From Elysia chlorotica (taxonomy: Eukaryota > Mollusca > Gastropoda > Plakobranchidae): DNA of 64,000 nt. Location: positions 327,528 to 391,527 of the forward strand of contig RQTK01000007.1 of NCBI GenBank assembly GCA_003991915.1, read 5' to 3'. The notes beneath the pieces were generated by a model. It ran no database searches and was not told where the DNA came from. It saw only the letters and a program-made list of their open reading frames with translations. Below are positions 51,267 to 63,845 of this stretch, one piece after another; within the stretch, counting starts at the first letter, position 1; each line of letters starts with the position of its first letter. Both the position numbers and the translations under genes were made by a program.

Positions 51267-53067
51267 ACAACTCTCAATAGATGGTGATCTCCAGCAACAG
51301 AACACACGAGAGTAATTCCTTAAAGCCTGACGATTTTTGATTGATAAAACAACATCGAAATCCAAAGACTGCTCTGTTATGCACATAATACCATCCCAAA
51401 TATTGAAATTAAGCCAGGCAGATAAGTTGAATCTCCACGTTATGCGAGCGACCAGCCAGAGGAGCCAGCAAGAATGGTGAAGTTGGTTCTCGCATACTTA
51501 TGGGATTTGTCTGTGGAGGAATTTGATCAACCTGGACTTACAGGGGAGGATGAACTTGCCCGGCCGTGAGCCTGGCGGATTCAGAACAAAACCATTGTTT
51601 TCAAATGACGCTCACAATTATTCAAACATGTGGAGGTCACGTTTTTCATTAATTTTCTTTTGAGAGGACCAGAGAGAACAGTTATGAGTTTTGATGGCGG
51701 ACTCCGTGCAAAAGAGCCTGTTATTCTAGTAAATAATTATGCTTCCAGACCCAGCCACTCCTAATCAATTTGTTTGCTGGGAATTTCGAAATGTAGCTTC
51801 ACTTGCTACCACAACCACAAGTGGTATTTGATCTTGGTTTAAGCCTGGTTAAAAGAAAGGTCAGAGGATTTTGAATTAATTAGCTTGGTATAAAGGTAAT
51901 ATACCCAAAATCTTCTGTTAGGGAAAATCCAGCCCAGACAATGAAAGCAATTTAAGATAACCAAACGTCTGGTTTTGTTTGCAGACCAACGTGATTAAGA
52001 TACAGCTTGGGTGGATGATCTTCGCATGAAAAAGAAATATTTTTTTTTAGATTATAACTAATCTTTTGTCTAACGGTTTGTCGGTTTGTCCGGTACACAA
52101 GAAAGCAAGACCACAGGGGAGAAAGTAGACAACTTAGTTGTTTTTTATGGTTTGGTTTAAGAATTCATCTTTGTGACATTGATTATTATTTTGAACTTGA
52201 ACTTACTAAATAGAAATAAAGCCCTAAGATCAGTGCCTAAGACGGTCTGAGCTTCTAACTTCTATTTAACCAACGATGCGGATTGCTTAAAATAATTATT
52301 ATACGCGGCATTAAAAAGGCATCAGTTACTTTTGACCTTTCTCTTCTTTCAGTACTAATTTTTTATGAAGGCCTTTTCAAAAAATTTTTTCACCAAATTC
52401 ATCGAACAGTCTGCACAGTAAACGATGAGTAGAAGTTTATATTTTTTACCTATTTGCATGTTAGGAATGGTACACAGTAATAGTTTCTTTTTTCAGTCAG
52501 CCTATGCAGTCTAATCAACAGCAATGTAAGATGCGTCTTATGGTTTAACAATATAGCTATCTTTGACTCTCAATACCAACATCCCTCGACATCGTTGACT
52601 TAGCTAGTTTTTAGAATTATCTATTACCTAATCATTCCACATTTCGCAGGAATAATGGGAACATAAAAGATGGTAGGCGGACAGGGTAAATAGCAAATCT
52701 ATAGATATCAAGTCGATTGTGAAAACTATTTTTCCTACCACACTCGTGCTATCTTTCGGTTGTGTTCAGTTGCGATGGTTTGCTTGCCTTTATGGAAATA
52801 ATATCTTACGCTTCATAATATTTTGTTGATTTTCTATTGGCTTTCAACCTGTGTTCCACTGCCTCAAGTGGTTTTGTTTTAAGGAATCTTCAGTGCTTAC
52901 AAAGTAATTATTTTTCCACGAAAGTCCATTAACATGAGAGACATTTCTCCAATTATTATCTTCTTCTAAAAGCCTTCCATGTGCAGCTTTTGTAATGCCC
53001 TTATTTTCTTTAGGATGCAATCCTAAAGTAGAAATATATCTATCCTTCTGTCTGTCTGTCTGGCTGG

Positions 53068-53079
53068 CTCTTTATCTAT

Positions 53080-53165
<86 letters not shown>

Positions 53166-53186
53166 CTCTATCGATCGATAGATCGA
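53068..53186 (+). repeat. (CTAT)n microsatellite ending in a GATC/GATCGATAGATC palindrome
   Basis: About 25 CTAT units followed by CTCTATCGATCGATAGATCG, where the array converts into its own reverse complement motif (GATA/ATCG). Confidence 0.93.
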
Positions 53187-53597
53187 TCTACCTTTTTACC
53201 TATAAAGTAGAAGCAACAATGTTGAAACCTGAGGAATGTTAAGGGCAGCTGAATTAAATAATAGTCATATCACATACTGACAGTTCAGTTTTTGTAACCC
53301 ATTTTCATCCAAAAAATTATAAACTGCCCCAATTTCCGCCAAGGTTGTTTTGTCTTGAACGTGTACATTTTTGGGGGTATGACTTTTATACTGTCTTTGT
53401 GCTTCTGCGAAAATTCATATCCTGTGGTTCACACTCTTAGGAAGTACGGGAGGTAGTAAAGGGCCTGCTCGTAATGGCACAGTTTATTGACATTTCTGTT
53501 TTTTTTAATGTTATTATCATGTGTTTTTTCATTATGTAACACAAACAAAACAAAACAAACAACAAACATTACTTCATTTTCAATCCTGACCACCGCC

Positions 53598-53812
53598 AGC
53601 ATTTTATAAGTACCATTCACCATACCGAATTTGGATACGTTGATTTCTTCGTTTTTGTCCATAGTGACATAGCTCCATTATAATAAGGTTTGTTTTGCTT
53701 GCGTTAGCATTTTATAAGTACCATTCACCATAATTTGGATACTTGATTTCTTCGTTTTTGTGTCCATAGTGACACAGTGTTTTGGGTTTAGCTCCATTAT
53801 AATAAGGTTTGT
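53598..53812 (+). repeat. Tandem duplication C, two copies of about 100 bases
   Basis: Copy 1 (53598-53693) and copy 2 (53706-53812) both open AGCATTTTATAAGTACCATT and close ATTATAATAAGGTTTGT. Copy 2 has an extra segment (CAGTGTTTTGGGTTTA-like) before the end and small deletions elsewhere. Confidence 0.9.
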
Positions 53813-53849
53813 ACAACTCAGTGATCGGATACGCACGACATTTCTGTAG

Positions 53850-53930
53850 GTCCCTAACTTGATCCCCTTGCTTTGTGCCAGTATAATGTGACCAACTGAG
53901 ACAGCCACTCTGCTATCCCACTAAAAATCT
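53850..53930 (+). mobile_element. SINE body fragment, + orientation
   Basis: Contains TGTGCCAGTATAATGTGACC and AACTGAGACAGCC, the forward SINE body module, without a clear tRNA-like head. Confidence 0.4.
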
Positions 53931-54409
53931 GACTTTTTTCGGGACACGACGGCGATATGGCTTTGTTGCCATTGTTAAGAAACTAACAAACCAAACGCAA
54001 CCGTAAGAAAACAATTATTATAATATTGCCAACCTTATACCCGTCACCAGTGCGCAACATTACCATTTTTTGGCTAACCCTGTCCACTTGATGGCAAGAT
54101 TGGTTGGCAGTTTTGAGGCAGGATACCGCATTGATTCTACTTCACTCTGCATAAAGCGGAAAACGGGTCATAATAATTGTGGGTATTCAATCTATGGAAA
54201 GACTAAACAAGTTTTACTTCATAAAAAAACGATGAGGTGTTATTGAAGTTCATGATTTAACGACTTCTTAATTTCTTGGATTCTATTCTTTTTCATGTAT
54301 GTCATTATGTTTTTTTAAATGATGTGATATAATAACTGTTAAAAATTTTCGTTTATTTAGAGACAGTGGCATAACGCCAAACCAAAGATAGGAATCACGT
54401 TATAATAAT

Positions 54410-54485
54410 CCAACTGCGGAGCAAAGCTGTTGCGTGTAATTCGAGCTTTCTAATGTCTGAGCTATATGCACCGGCCCCACACCTG
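54410..54485 (-). mobile_element. Weak tRNA-like remnant
   Basis: Reverse complement reads GGGGCCGGTGCATATAGCTC, then AGACATTAGAAAGCTCGAAT. The box A-like TAGCTCAGACATTAGAAAGC is fair and box B is poor. Possibly an old SINE head. Confidence 0.28.
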
Positions 54486-54596
54486 TTGATGCAGATCAGA
54501 GAAAAAATAAAGGAAAACAATTCATCAACAATAAGAAAATAAATAATGCCATAAATTAAAACTAACATCACCTCTATCATCACCCCCAAATGTCAC

Positions 54597-54705
54597 AACA
54601 AGAACAGTAACAGCAACAACACGGCAAGAAGAACAACAAGAACAAAAACAACAACAAAAACATCATCAACAACAACATCACTATCACGAACAACAAAGAC
54701 CAACA
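54597..54705 (+). repeat. AAC-rich degenerate microsatellite
   Basis: AACAACAAGAACA-type units with CATCATCAAC interruptions over about 110 bases. Confidence 0.8.
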
Positions 54706-55931
54706 AGCACAAAGGGGAAAAGACTGATATGATTTCTTTTTCATTTTTGAAATTCTACTCTAAAATATTCTGCTCAACCTCCACAATCACCAGACAAAAA
54801 TGTGTTGAAATCCCAAAACCTTCAAAATTCATGCAAAATATTTATATTTTTTTCCAGCCACTCGCATCTGAGACCGAAAATACATATTTAACTCACAAAA
54901 AACAACAAAAAACAACGACAGGCTTAAGGATCAAAAGAGACTTCATCAATTCATATTTAAATTTATGCAGTCTAAAAAAATTGGCCCGTTCGAATATTTG
55001 GCCCTTAAATTTATTTAGTTTCTTCTTTTTTGTTTTTGCTTCACTTCCTTCCCCAGTGTTTTCCGTATGACATGCACCAAGCTATACAGGGATTGGTCTA
55101 AGTTGAAGCGCCTCGTGGTGCTTACAAGATGTGTTTTCACATTTAAAATAATATTTACTTTCAGCATAATACAAATTACGTTTGGTATACATTAAGATAA
55201 ACAACCGCAGCATATAAAACAGCTAAAAGTAATTTTCGCAAAGGGAATGTGGATTAAATTATGCAGGTAACGTGTTTTCTATGAGACTAAGTAGATCTGT
55301 CTTATAATTGTAAATAATTAAAAAATTTTGGAGACTTGAATACGAGCTTAACGAAGCCAGATCATGATTGAATCCATGATATTTTTCAAACCACCGCACA
55401 AACAAAGTGAATGTAATTATACAGGAACATAGAGGAATACATGCTCTTTATAAATAGCAGGCGTGTACTTGAGATTGCATTTGTTCAATTTCGATGATTC
55501 ATTGAATGAATTTTCCTTATACTGATGAATAATATATATATATAGATAAAATAAACATTCGGATTTTTCTAAAATCTTTATATCTTTATTTCCCAACTTC
55601 TTTATAATTTGGCTAGGAAAAAAGTGTGAATGTTAATTCTAACCCGTCGAATGTTTGTCGTTTGTCATATTTTGTATTGGGTCCATTATAAAATCGCAAT
55701 ATCAAACTTAACGACTCTTTTTTTTTCCTTTTGTATTTATCTACATAACAGGAGCACACAAAATAATATACTGACGTTTAATTAAAAGTGATGAGAATTG
55801 TGTGTACGTTACTAGGTTGTAAGTGCAAAATTCCACGAAGTATAATCTTTCCGTAGTACATAAACAATTCAGTCCATCTAAAATACATTTATTGTAAATG
55901 ACTTCCACTCTCAACAACCCCCTCTCCTTTC

Positions 55932-55936
55932 TCCTC

Positions 55937-55996
<60 letters not shown>

Positions 55997-56002
55997 TCTC
56001 TT

Positions 56003-56043
<41 letters not shown>

Positions 56044-56046
56044 GTC

Positions 56047-56108
<62 letters not shown>
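55932..56108 (+). repeat. (CT)n microsatellite
   Basis: Two pure (CT)n blocks separated by TCTTCTCTTTCTC and TGTCTGTCTCTG interruptions. Confidence 0.95.
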
Positions 56109-56110
<2 letters not shown>

Positions 56111-56778
56111 ACTCGTGAACTTATCTGTTACTTTATACTTTTTGTAGGAACACGATAACACTGCTTTGCTAATCGATATTAATTCAATGTCACTGAAAAT
56201 AAAAAATTCTCTTTTATATAGTTCACCACCCAGAAAAGGGTAGTTTCGTAATTGAAAGTCTTCATAAGTATTTGCAATTATTTAGTACTTTCTCTATTAC
56301 ATTATCAAACTGAAAGAAAACTTGGAGGTGAGGCAATAATTTATTACTCTTAACTCATTGCTTTCGATTGTTAGGCAAGTACGGGCTTCTACATCTTTCT
56401 TCTTTTTTTAGGGTGAGGGGGGTGAGGGAAAGCTGTCGGTTTGTTTACACTAGGCAATTTTGAGCTAGTAACGCCAGAGAGCGTCTGTATTGTGCACTGT
56501 TCCACAAAATGCTTTGACGTCATGAGAATCGTTTTTGTTGTTTTTCCATTTGTGTAGAGAAGCAATTTTCTTCATGTAATAAATGACGTCAGAATTGTTG
56601 TCGTATTGGTTTGCTCCATACTTCCCTATGATTTTGAAAAATATATGTTGTTTATCTTACAAAACGAAATATTTTATTGAACCAACGTATATGCATAGAT
56701 TACCACGGTATTTTCAGTTTTAAGGTGCATCAGCTGCTCAAACGAAGATATCAATGTTCTCGTGGTCGAAAAGTTGTC

Positions 56779-56868
56779 TCAAAATTATCATCTCACCTAA
56801 TGGTGACCAACTCAGTCGAGGAATCAAAATTATCATCTCACCTAATGGTGACCAACTCAGTCGAGGAA
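56779..56868 (+). repeat. Perfect 45-base tandem duplication
   Basis: The unit opens TCAAAATTATCATCTCACCT and ends CAACTCAGTCGAGGAA. Copies at 56779-56823 and 56824-56868 look identical, which implies a recent event. It translates to a 15-residue repeat in an open frame, but no gene structure supports that frame. Confidence 0.93.
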
Positions 56869-56925
56869 TCAATTTAATAGAATTCAGGAACAAAGGGCAC
56901 AATGCTTGATTTGTTCATTGCTCGT

Positions 56926-57055
56926 CAGGACCTTAACTCGGACTTCTGTCTCAGCCAACCATGCAATACTGACACAGATCCAAACAAGCAATCAACTCTC
57001 AGGGTCGAACCGGGGAACTCCTTTGAGTCACCTTTCCCCCCAAAGTCCATTGCAC
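56926..57055 (-). mobile_element. tRNA-derived SINE fragment
   Basis: Contains CTGTCTCAGCCAACCATGCA, ATACTGACACAGATCC and AGGGTCGAACCGGGGAACTC (antisense box B). The tail is missing on the left. It lies directly after the 45-base duplication. Confidence 0.6.
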
Positions 57056-58235
57056 TTTTTAAACGCTATAATGATCTATGCAGGGAGAAGGATGACAATT
57101 ACTAATTCATAATTATTTCTCTCAAACAAATGCATAGTCTCCAAGCTTCTAAAGAGCTGATGTAAAAATAACTTTTAACCCTATTGGATAATGCCATGAA
57201 GACACTTAATTTTAAATGAAAAGAGTACCAAGAACTATTATTACTTTCAGGACGTACATTAAGTGTTAACATTTTCGTAATATCTTTTATCTAGTATTTT
57301 TTTAAGTGAGCTGTAAATACGGATGATATGTGGTAGCAGGGAAAAGGAAAGCTAGAATTAAACGTAAATGACCTTTATAGATAACTTTGTCAACAGTTAC
57401 CACCTGATGTAGCAAATCAAAAGCTTGTATGTGCTAGGAAAGAGAAACGTCATTAACATTCTAACACGCAGCAAATACAAACACTTTAAATCATTATCAT
57501 AAACCTTCTCGACTGATAAGAATGATTAATCTGAATGTAAATACTTTTGAAATATATGATATGATTTTACAAATATTTAAAACCTAATAAAGTGTTTAAT
57601 ATTTTATAAACCCCAGGGAGAGTATCCGGCCAGGATCAAAGAAATAAACCAAACTTTGTGAATTTAGTTTTTAAAAGTTGACATTCCTGCCGAGAATATC
57701 CAAACACCTTCCACTAGCCCTCTGTACTACATGCATGAAAGAAAACTGAAAACAAGATACTGGGACAAAACACGTTTCTGGTGCAGGAGCAATCACTGTT
57801 GGAGGTCCTACCACACGCGTTTTACTTTGCAGGTCTCTTGGAGATCAAAGCAAGACTTAATTGGTCGAATTAGGTGGGACTATGTGCAGAAAAGAAATCA
57901 GTCTGCAAAATGTGTGCTTTCATTAGAGATATTGCTTATTGATCACACCGTGTACTACAGAGAACCATGTACTATAGAGATTATTGTAGGGTACACCAAT
58001 CTAAAACTCATACACGCTCGTGTCATTAAACATATGGCGAAAGTTAATTCCTCACTTCCATGATTAATATTTGGGACGCTGAGCTTTACAATATTAAATA
58101 TTTCTACCAAACAGTCAATAAAATAAAAGATATGATCATGTTCAGAGTCACGCCTTATGTGCAAGTATGATTTTTCTGGGCATGGCAAACAAGATCGACT
58201 GGATAATCTAGGGTCAGAGGAAAAGAAGCTCTGTC
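57056..58235. other. Unassigned; a moderate open frame only
   Basis: AT-rich to about 57600. From 57731 to 58063 there is a + strand open frame of 110 codons containing TRYWDKTRFWCRSNHCWRS, with no family likeness that I can name. It is opposite in strand to the candidate at 58236-58790, so the two need not be related. Confidence 0.3.
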
Positions 58236-58790
58236 CTAATTAAACGTCTCATAAGTCAAAGGAACTATCATATACGGTGTGGGCGACTGGGCATGATTTG
58301 AGCGCTTCCTTATTGGTGGCGCAACAGAGGATACTATTGGCTGAATCCTCTTAGAGCGGGGATCGGAAGTCAGGACCAACTGATCAGTCACGCCCACCAC
58401 CCTTAAGTTTAGTGGGTGATCCGGGCCATCCCCGAGAAATTGGAAACGTGCTGTAAAGTAGAGCTTGTTTGCTCTATCTTGTGGACGGGTCGCCGGCAGA
58501 CAATGCTTGCTTATATCAAGTAAAGCAGGCGCCGAACATCGAATTATTCTGAAAACCCCTTCATTTTTCTTAGGCTGTGTTACTTGGTAAACATCACAGT
58601 CGTACTTAAACAATGCGGGGGCATCGGCCACAACACGCTCGGCTCTGGTTTCTTGTCTTGTCCTTTTTAGTGGATGTACTGGCTGCAAGCCTGCAGCCCA
58701 CGCTCTTCTCTCACAAGAAGCGTTGTTTGATGAGTTCAAAATAAAAGGATTGTCTCGAGTCTGGAGCCTGGGAGGTGTTGCTTGCGCTAC
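58236..58790 (-). CDS. Unrecognised open frame, candidate exon or gene fragment
   Basis: On the - strand the frame is open for 184 codons, from just after a TAA (58791-58793) to a TAG stop at 58236-58238. This is the longest non-repetitive open frame in the window, in sequence near 50% GC against a much more AT-rich surrounding. There is no ATG near its start, so it would be an internal or 3'-terminal exon; one candidate acceptor is ACCTCCCAG before GCTCCAGAC. Notable parts: a basic N-terminal third (HPLKRTRQETRAER), ALFKYDCDVYQVTQPKKNEG, KLYFTARFQFLGDGPDHPLN, then LRVVGVTDQLVLTSDPRSK and a terminal VPLTYETFN. Alternating hydrophobic residues suggest beta strands, and four cysteines are present. 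I do not recognise the family. It could be a host exon, a retrocopy, or part of an unknown mobile element. Confidence 0.35.
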   Translation of the reverse strand, partial: VAQATPPRLQTRDNPFILNSSNNASCERRAWAAGLQPVHPLKRTRQETRAERVVADAPALFKYDCDVYQVTQPKKNEGVFRIIRCSAPALLDISKHCLPATRPQDRANKLYFTARFQFLGDGPDHPLNLRVVGVTDQLVLTSDPRSKRIQPIVSSVAPPIRKRSNHAQSPTPYMIVPLTYETFN

Positions 58791-59064
58791 TTAATTTATC
58801 CTGATCCACCTCTTTTCTAAGCTTTTACTGAAAGTTTTTACCCATCTGATATATTTTAGGAAAGTCAGATACGGTTTTCCCGAATGACGAACCGATGTCT
58901 AGTGGTCGATGCTCACATGGCTATCCTTGTCTTCGTTGGTCATACTTTGAAATAATTTGTATCAATGGAACCTGAAAATATCACTTCCACGTTATGGGCG
59001 CCACAAAGATTATCTCCTATCAAAATAAAAATCTATATAAAAGCCGAATATTGTGGAAAAAAAC
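58791..59064. other. Unassigned spacer
   Basis: No feature recognised; ends in the (CAA)n tract. Confidence 0.4.
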
Positions 59065-59166
59065 AACAACAGACCCAACAACAGCAACAACAACAACAAC
59101 AACAACAACAAGAACAACAAGAACAAGAACAACAACAACAACAACAACAACAACAAAAACAAAAAC
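59065..59166 (+). repeat. (CAA)n microsatellite
   Basis: About 100 bases of CAA/AAC with GAA interruptions in the middle. Poly-Gln, poly-Thr and poly-Asn frames over it are artefacts. Confidence 0.93.
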
Positions 59167-60297
59167 ACCGACATGTTTGACAAAGATTTGGTTACGTACA
59201 TGAGCGTACCCGAATTTAAAAAGAAGCGCTCCCGTTCAAGGTAACAACAAAATATTCTTCGCTCCCTTGGGAACGTGTGATCTAATTCATCGTTCGAAAT
59301 ATCAAAACCACTTTAATAAAATTTACCTAATTCAATATTGCTGTATTTACTCTTATCATCTCCCCATATATATAATAATCCAAATATCCTGATTATATAG
59401 ACCCTTAAAGTTTGACATATCTTCCTTGATGTTTTGATTTTGTTTAATAAAAAAAAAAGGAGCACGACACTGCAAACGTAAGACAATTTCACCAAATTGA
59501 GTTTTGACAAATGTTGGTCTCATCAGAGACAGATTATGGATACAACAAATAAAGGTCAAAGTAGGTTATAGATCTAGAGTAGTAAGTACAACGTCGTGAT
59601 AGCTTACGACACGTCATAACAATATGAGAATAAGAAAGCTTACGACGAGTCGCAAGCTACAAATAGGTTGTACTTAGGGCTCCTACTGTAGTTTTGTCAC
59701 TAAACCAAAACATTTATGCCGCTATTACTTATAAGCATGCTGCAAATCGGAGATTTATTCGCAATTCGCATGAAAACAACACATCGCGCTTACGTACTTA
59801 TTACCTTGACCTAGCTATTATGAGCATCATACGATGTACGCCCTTCTGACATATCCAATTCTATTCATTCCCTCTTTCTTTGTTTCCTTCGCTTTCCCTT
59901 TAAATCTTGCTGGATATTTCTTCCTTACTTCAACAACTAAATCTACAATTGAAATGTGTACTGGACAAGAATTAGAGCTACTTAAAAGAATATTTGGTGC
60001 TGCCGTAAACCTGTCTCCTCCATGAAGTATTCAAGACTGAACATGAATTAGAGCTACACATATTTCTAACAAGATGCTGATTAAATGCTTGAATCTGATT
60101 CCTCATTGCTCGTGGGCCATGAACTGGTTTCTTATTCATTTCGGTAGTGTAACGTAAACAGGTGATCAAGTTTCCAGGGAGAAAATTCTACATGAAGTGT
60201 CACAACATTAATGTTATTCTTGTTTACTCAACCACAACATGACATTGCTCTATCTCTCAGGTCGAAGAAAGCAGAGCTATCTCCTAGTTTAACATCT
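59167..60297. other. Non-coding; contains foldback element copy 2
   Basis: AT-rich sequence with no exon recognised. The foldback element at 59583-59676 is listed separately. Confidence 0.4.
59583..59676 (-). mobile_element. Short foldback (hairpin) element, copy 2
   Basis: Arms at 59583-59619 and 59639-59676 pair at about 29 of 37 positions by my count. The core in reverse complement (TAGCTTGCGACTCGTCGTAA, then GCTTTCTTATTCTCAT) matches copy 1 at 25912-25971 along about 60 bases. The outermost ten bases (TAAGTACAAC / GTTGTACTTA) are perfectly inverted here but unlike the outer arm of copy 1. Non-coding and MITE-like. Confidence 0.68.
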
Positions 60298-60468
60298 CCT
60301 ATTTACCCATGGAGGATTATATACAGTGGCGGAACTCCAGATCTGTGACACCAGGACTTAGCCGTCCACACTATGATAAGACAGACCTAACCAGCAGTGA
60401 GATCGAACCAGGGGCCTCTGACCAGAAGCCGCTTAGCTCGACCAACTGAACTACCTCTACCTCTCCGG
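60298..60468 (-). mobile_element. tRNA-derived SINE with clear head
   Basis: Reverse complement of 60398-60468 reads CCGGAGAGGTAGAGGTAGTT, then CAGTTGGTCGAGC (box A-like) and CCCTGGTTCGATCTC (box B-like). To the left, in antisense, come CACTATGATAAGACAGACC and TGTGACACCAGGACTTAGCC, equivalent to the shared body. The head differs from those of the copies at 9213 and 48851. Confidence 0.68.
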
Positions 60469-63400
60469 AAAAGGAAAATAAAACCAGACAAACATATAAC
60501 TTTGTTTGAGAAGGAAGAAAATGGGCTCCTTATTCAAACACTGTGTAATAGACGATACCACAATAACCAGTTACAGCAATATTAATAATTCTAAATTTAA
60601 TTCAAGGTTATACAATACAAAAAAAAACCGACACAATAATGTGCGTGCGGCCACTTTTTAAGAGCACATATTCAGGTGTTTTTTGTACTGTACACCAATT
60701 ATCTTCACATTATCGCCAGTTATTGCTACTCCTAATCTCAGTGGTCAAAACAAGGAACCCACATGACTGATGGTACGGATTGGGGTAATCGCCACACCTG
60801 CTAATTTCCTGACCATGTTTTGGAATTTACCTTCAGTTTGAACTCCCTCACACAGGAATGCATGTTCGGGAAAAAAAAAACCTCTTCAGTTCCGTTGTCT
60901 GGTTTCATTATATAGTTTGGCCATGACGGGCTGTGCGCGTTTCAAGAATATGAGGCTAGTAGAAATCAGCGATTTTCACACGCAAAGCTCCGAGGATGCA
61001 CTGTTGTAGTTTTCCTCTTCATAAAATAATGAGAGCAATCTTTATATATTTGTATAATGTTACCTCATTCATTGCATAACAAAAGCTCTCTATTGCCTTT
61101 GGGAAAAGTTGAAGTACTTGATTTTTAATTTTATCATTCGCTCGTAAAAACACACATGTACCAAACCTTTTACAAAATTCTGAGATTTAATATCGAATCA
61201 AACATAAAAAATGTTTCTGGTTGCAAATATGAAGTACTACTCTACGATGCATTTTTCTTAATTTTAATTCACAACGTTACGTTATATTTTTTTCACACTA
61301 GCGACGTGAGAGGGTCTGTTAGCAAAAAAAATCCATAAAAATGCAAGGGCACCTGCTACAAAATACAGCCATTTAAAAAAAAAATCTTAGTTCAACGACT
61401 CAGACATCTGTGTTCGATTACGGCACTAGTAGATGGAAAAAAATGAAAGACATCTTTTTTCGAACAAAAAATGTAAGATGTGGCAGCCACCTTGGATGTT
61501 TCAACGATGTTTTTTTTTCTCTTAAGGCTTTTTTTAAATTTATTGACCACATTACCTGAAACTTGGTGTGCATAGGAAGATTAATATATTGACCAAACAT
61601 AGGTGATTTTGTGGTGAAGTATATGCATTACATATTGTAGAAATATTGGGAAAAGAACCAAATGATCCCTCCTTATTTCTTAGAAATATCCTTCTATACA
61701 ACGTCTCCTTTATATTAATTAGCTTTCTGCAACTGAAATTTAACCTCAATTGGAAACAAAAAATTAAAGGGATTTAAGTATCCGTATAATTAGTTTTGAA
61801 AAAAAAACGACTTACAAAAATTGCGAATTCTAAATCAAGGGGGGAAATTAAATCGTAGTTATCTAGAGAAAACAAGGTCCACAGACTGTATTCTGGGAAT
61901 TATCGGTAAGAAATCAAGGAAATTCATTCATACTTTGATGGAGAGCTTGGATATTGACCATTATTACGACAGATAACTTGACATAGTGTCAAAACTTGTG
62001 GTAAAATGGAATGTCCACCATGAAATGAACACAGTTTGGGGTGGGAAGTTATGAACAAAAATGTGGAAAAAAAATAAATGTATAAAATTAATGCTTTCAA
62101 GATCTTTTATTATGTTTCTATTATACTTGAATAACTAGAGAAGCCAATGAGACCATTTTTTTCTGTGAGAAGTGAAAGTTATCCATATTTACCCGCGAAT
62201 GCTCTTAATCTTTTAACATTTTTGCACACTTATTGTTTTCCTTCAAAATGAACCTTTTATATAAATTTTAAATATTGGGGATCAGTTTTTATGTATTAAA
62301 TTAAGAATTTTTTTTTTATTTTAAAATATTGTGTAAATTGTAATGATATTTCAGGCAAACACAAAGTAACAGGCGCAAACTCTTTCTGACCCGGAATGAG
62401 TACTTGTCATTGATAAGGTATTATGAAACAACTTTTGTGGTTTGGAGTTTTGATTGTTTAAAATTGTTATATGTTTCTCTATAACTATTTTTCCCTCTTC
62501 CAATCTCTCTCTTTCTTCCATTCTCTCCTTCTCTCACTTTTCTTCTCTCGCTCCTTCTCTCACCCTTCCTTTCTCGACCGTTCTCTCCCTCTCTCACTTC
62601 CGTTGGTTTTCTAATCTTTGGAAAAATTATTCTTTGTAAGCCGCTTCTGGAATAATTTGGTTGGTTCTACGATGAAAAAATGTTTTATAGAAATCGAGTC
62701 ATTATATGGTTCCGTTCTACCAACTATTATTTAATTTTGGCTACTTTTTTTAATGGCAAATTATATTGTTGAAAAAATTCATAAGCTAATTCATTAGCTT
62801 CAACCTTAAGCTTTTTTAAAGACCCATAACCAAGACAAGATTTTGAAAATTAGTTGGTTGTTCCTACGCTCTCCCAAGTATTTCAAGATTAGAGGCAATC
62901 ATTAATATTAATTTTAACAACCACGATTGTGTTAGCTGAATCATTCATCTTTAGCGAAAAGCTAGAAAGGATTTTAATTATAACAATGAATACAATTCTT
63001 GGTCAATGACCTTTATTCATTCTTGTACAAAATAAAAGAAATCCAATTTTCTTCAAAATTAATCCTTACTGTTCTAATCGCTTTATATTTGAATAAATAG
63101 TCTACTCCGACTGAATCGTTATGATAGGATAAAATGTCCTTGCACTAATGAAATACGTGTCGTGTCCTTGTGTGAAAAACAACGAATGTCCATGGTTTCT
63201 TGGTTGTATTTGAAAGTCACGCTCAGTCGGTATTGCTCTGACTTATGAGGATGACGACCTTCTGCGAATGCCCTTCTCTTTTATAGTTTAAACCTACAAT
63301 AATCAAACAAAATGTTTAAAGCTTCTGCAAATAAAGTATGTTTCTTTCCGCCCACATTTGTTTAGAGACAGCTTTCACACAAAAATAAGCAGTATAGGAT

Positions 63401-63822
63401 TGTATTATTTTGCATATATTAATACCCAAAACAGAAATTAAGAAAAACGTAATGTTTAGTTAAAAAAGTTGTAATTTTTTTTCTGATCGGCTGGGCCATG
63501 TGTCATCCCTTGCAGAAATGATTTCATAAACGCCAGCGGTACAAAGATGTCAGGTGTGAAAAACTATGCAGCTATAAGTCACCCCTATATTTGACTCTAG
63601 CAGAGACCAAGAAAGCTATAAACAATTCAGAATATTATGAAATTTAAAAGCCGTTGACAAATTATGTGGGGGGAACACAAAATCATAATTATATTAAACA
63701 AGATGTGTGCATTTCCATGTAAAATCCTCTAGAAAGCAATTGAGAAAAAGTTAAATCTTTATTTAAATCTAAGATCTAAAGTTACATCACATCATAATGG
63801 CTTAAAGTCTTCCTTTGCCTCT
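60469..63822. other. Non-coding, gene-free
   Basis: AT-rich sequence with poly-A/poly-T runs and a pyrimidine-rich stretch at 62490-62600. No exon, SINE or LINE recognised. Confidence 0.4.
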
Positions 63823-63841
63823 CTCGTGTGTGTGTGTGTGG
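63823..63841 (+). repeat. (GT)n microsatellite
   Basis: About nine GT units immediately before the last SINE. Confidence 0.9.
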
Positions 63842-63845
63842 GAGA

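Larger units (their letters stand above)
48852..53705. other. Non-coding, gene-free; small repeats only
   Basis: AT-rich sequence. It includes a 17-base tandem doublet (GGAGAACATTGTAATTA, 49972-50005), (CAAA)n at 51231-51266, and a GC-richer spot near 51440-51570 with an open frame of about 46 codons that I do not assign. The (CTAT)n at 53068-53165 and the first copy of a tandem duplication are listed separately. Confidence 0.4.
53931..56778. other. Non-coding, gene-free
   Basis: AT-rich sequence with an AAC-rich tract, a (TA)n of about 16 bases at 55529-55544 and a long (CT)n. A weak tRNA-like remnant is noted separately. No exon was recognised. Confidence 0.4.

Noticed and set aside
51420-51565. 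Small open frame with VESPRYASDQPEEPARMVKL
   Set aside because: Only about 46 codons between stops, weak acceptor, and no family likeness; too little to call.
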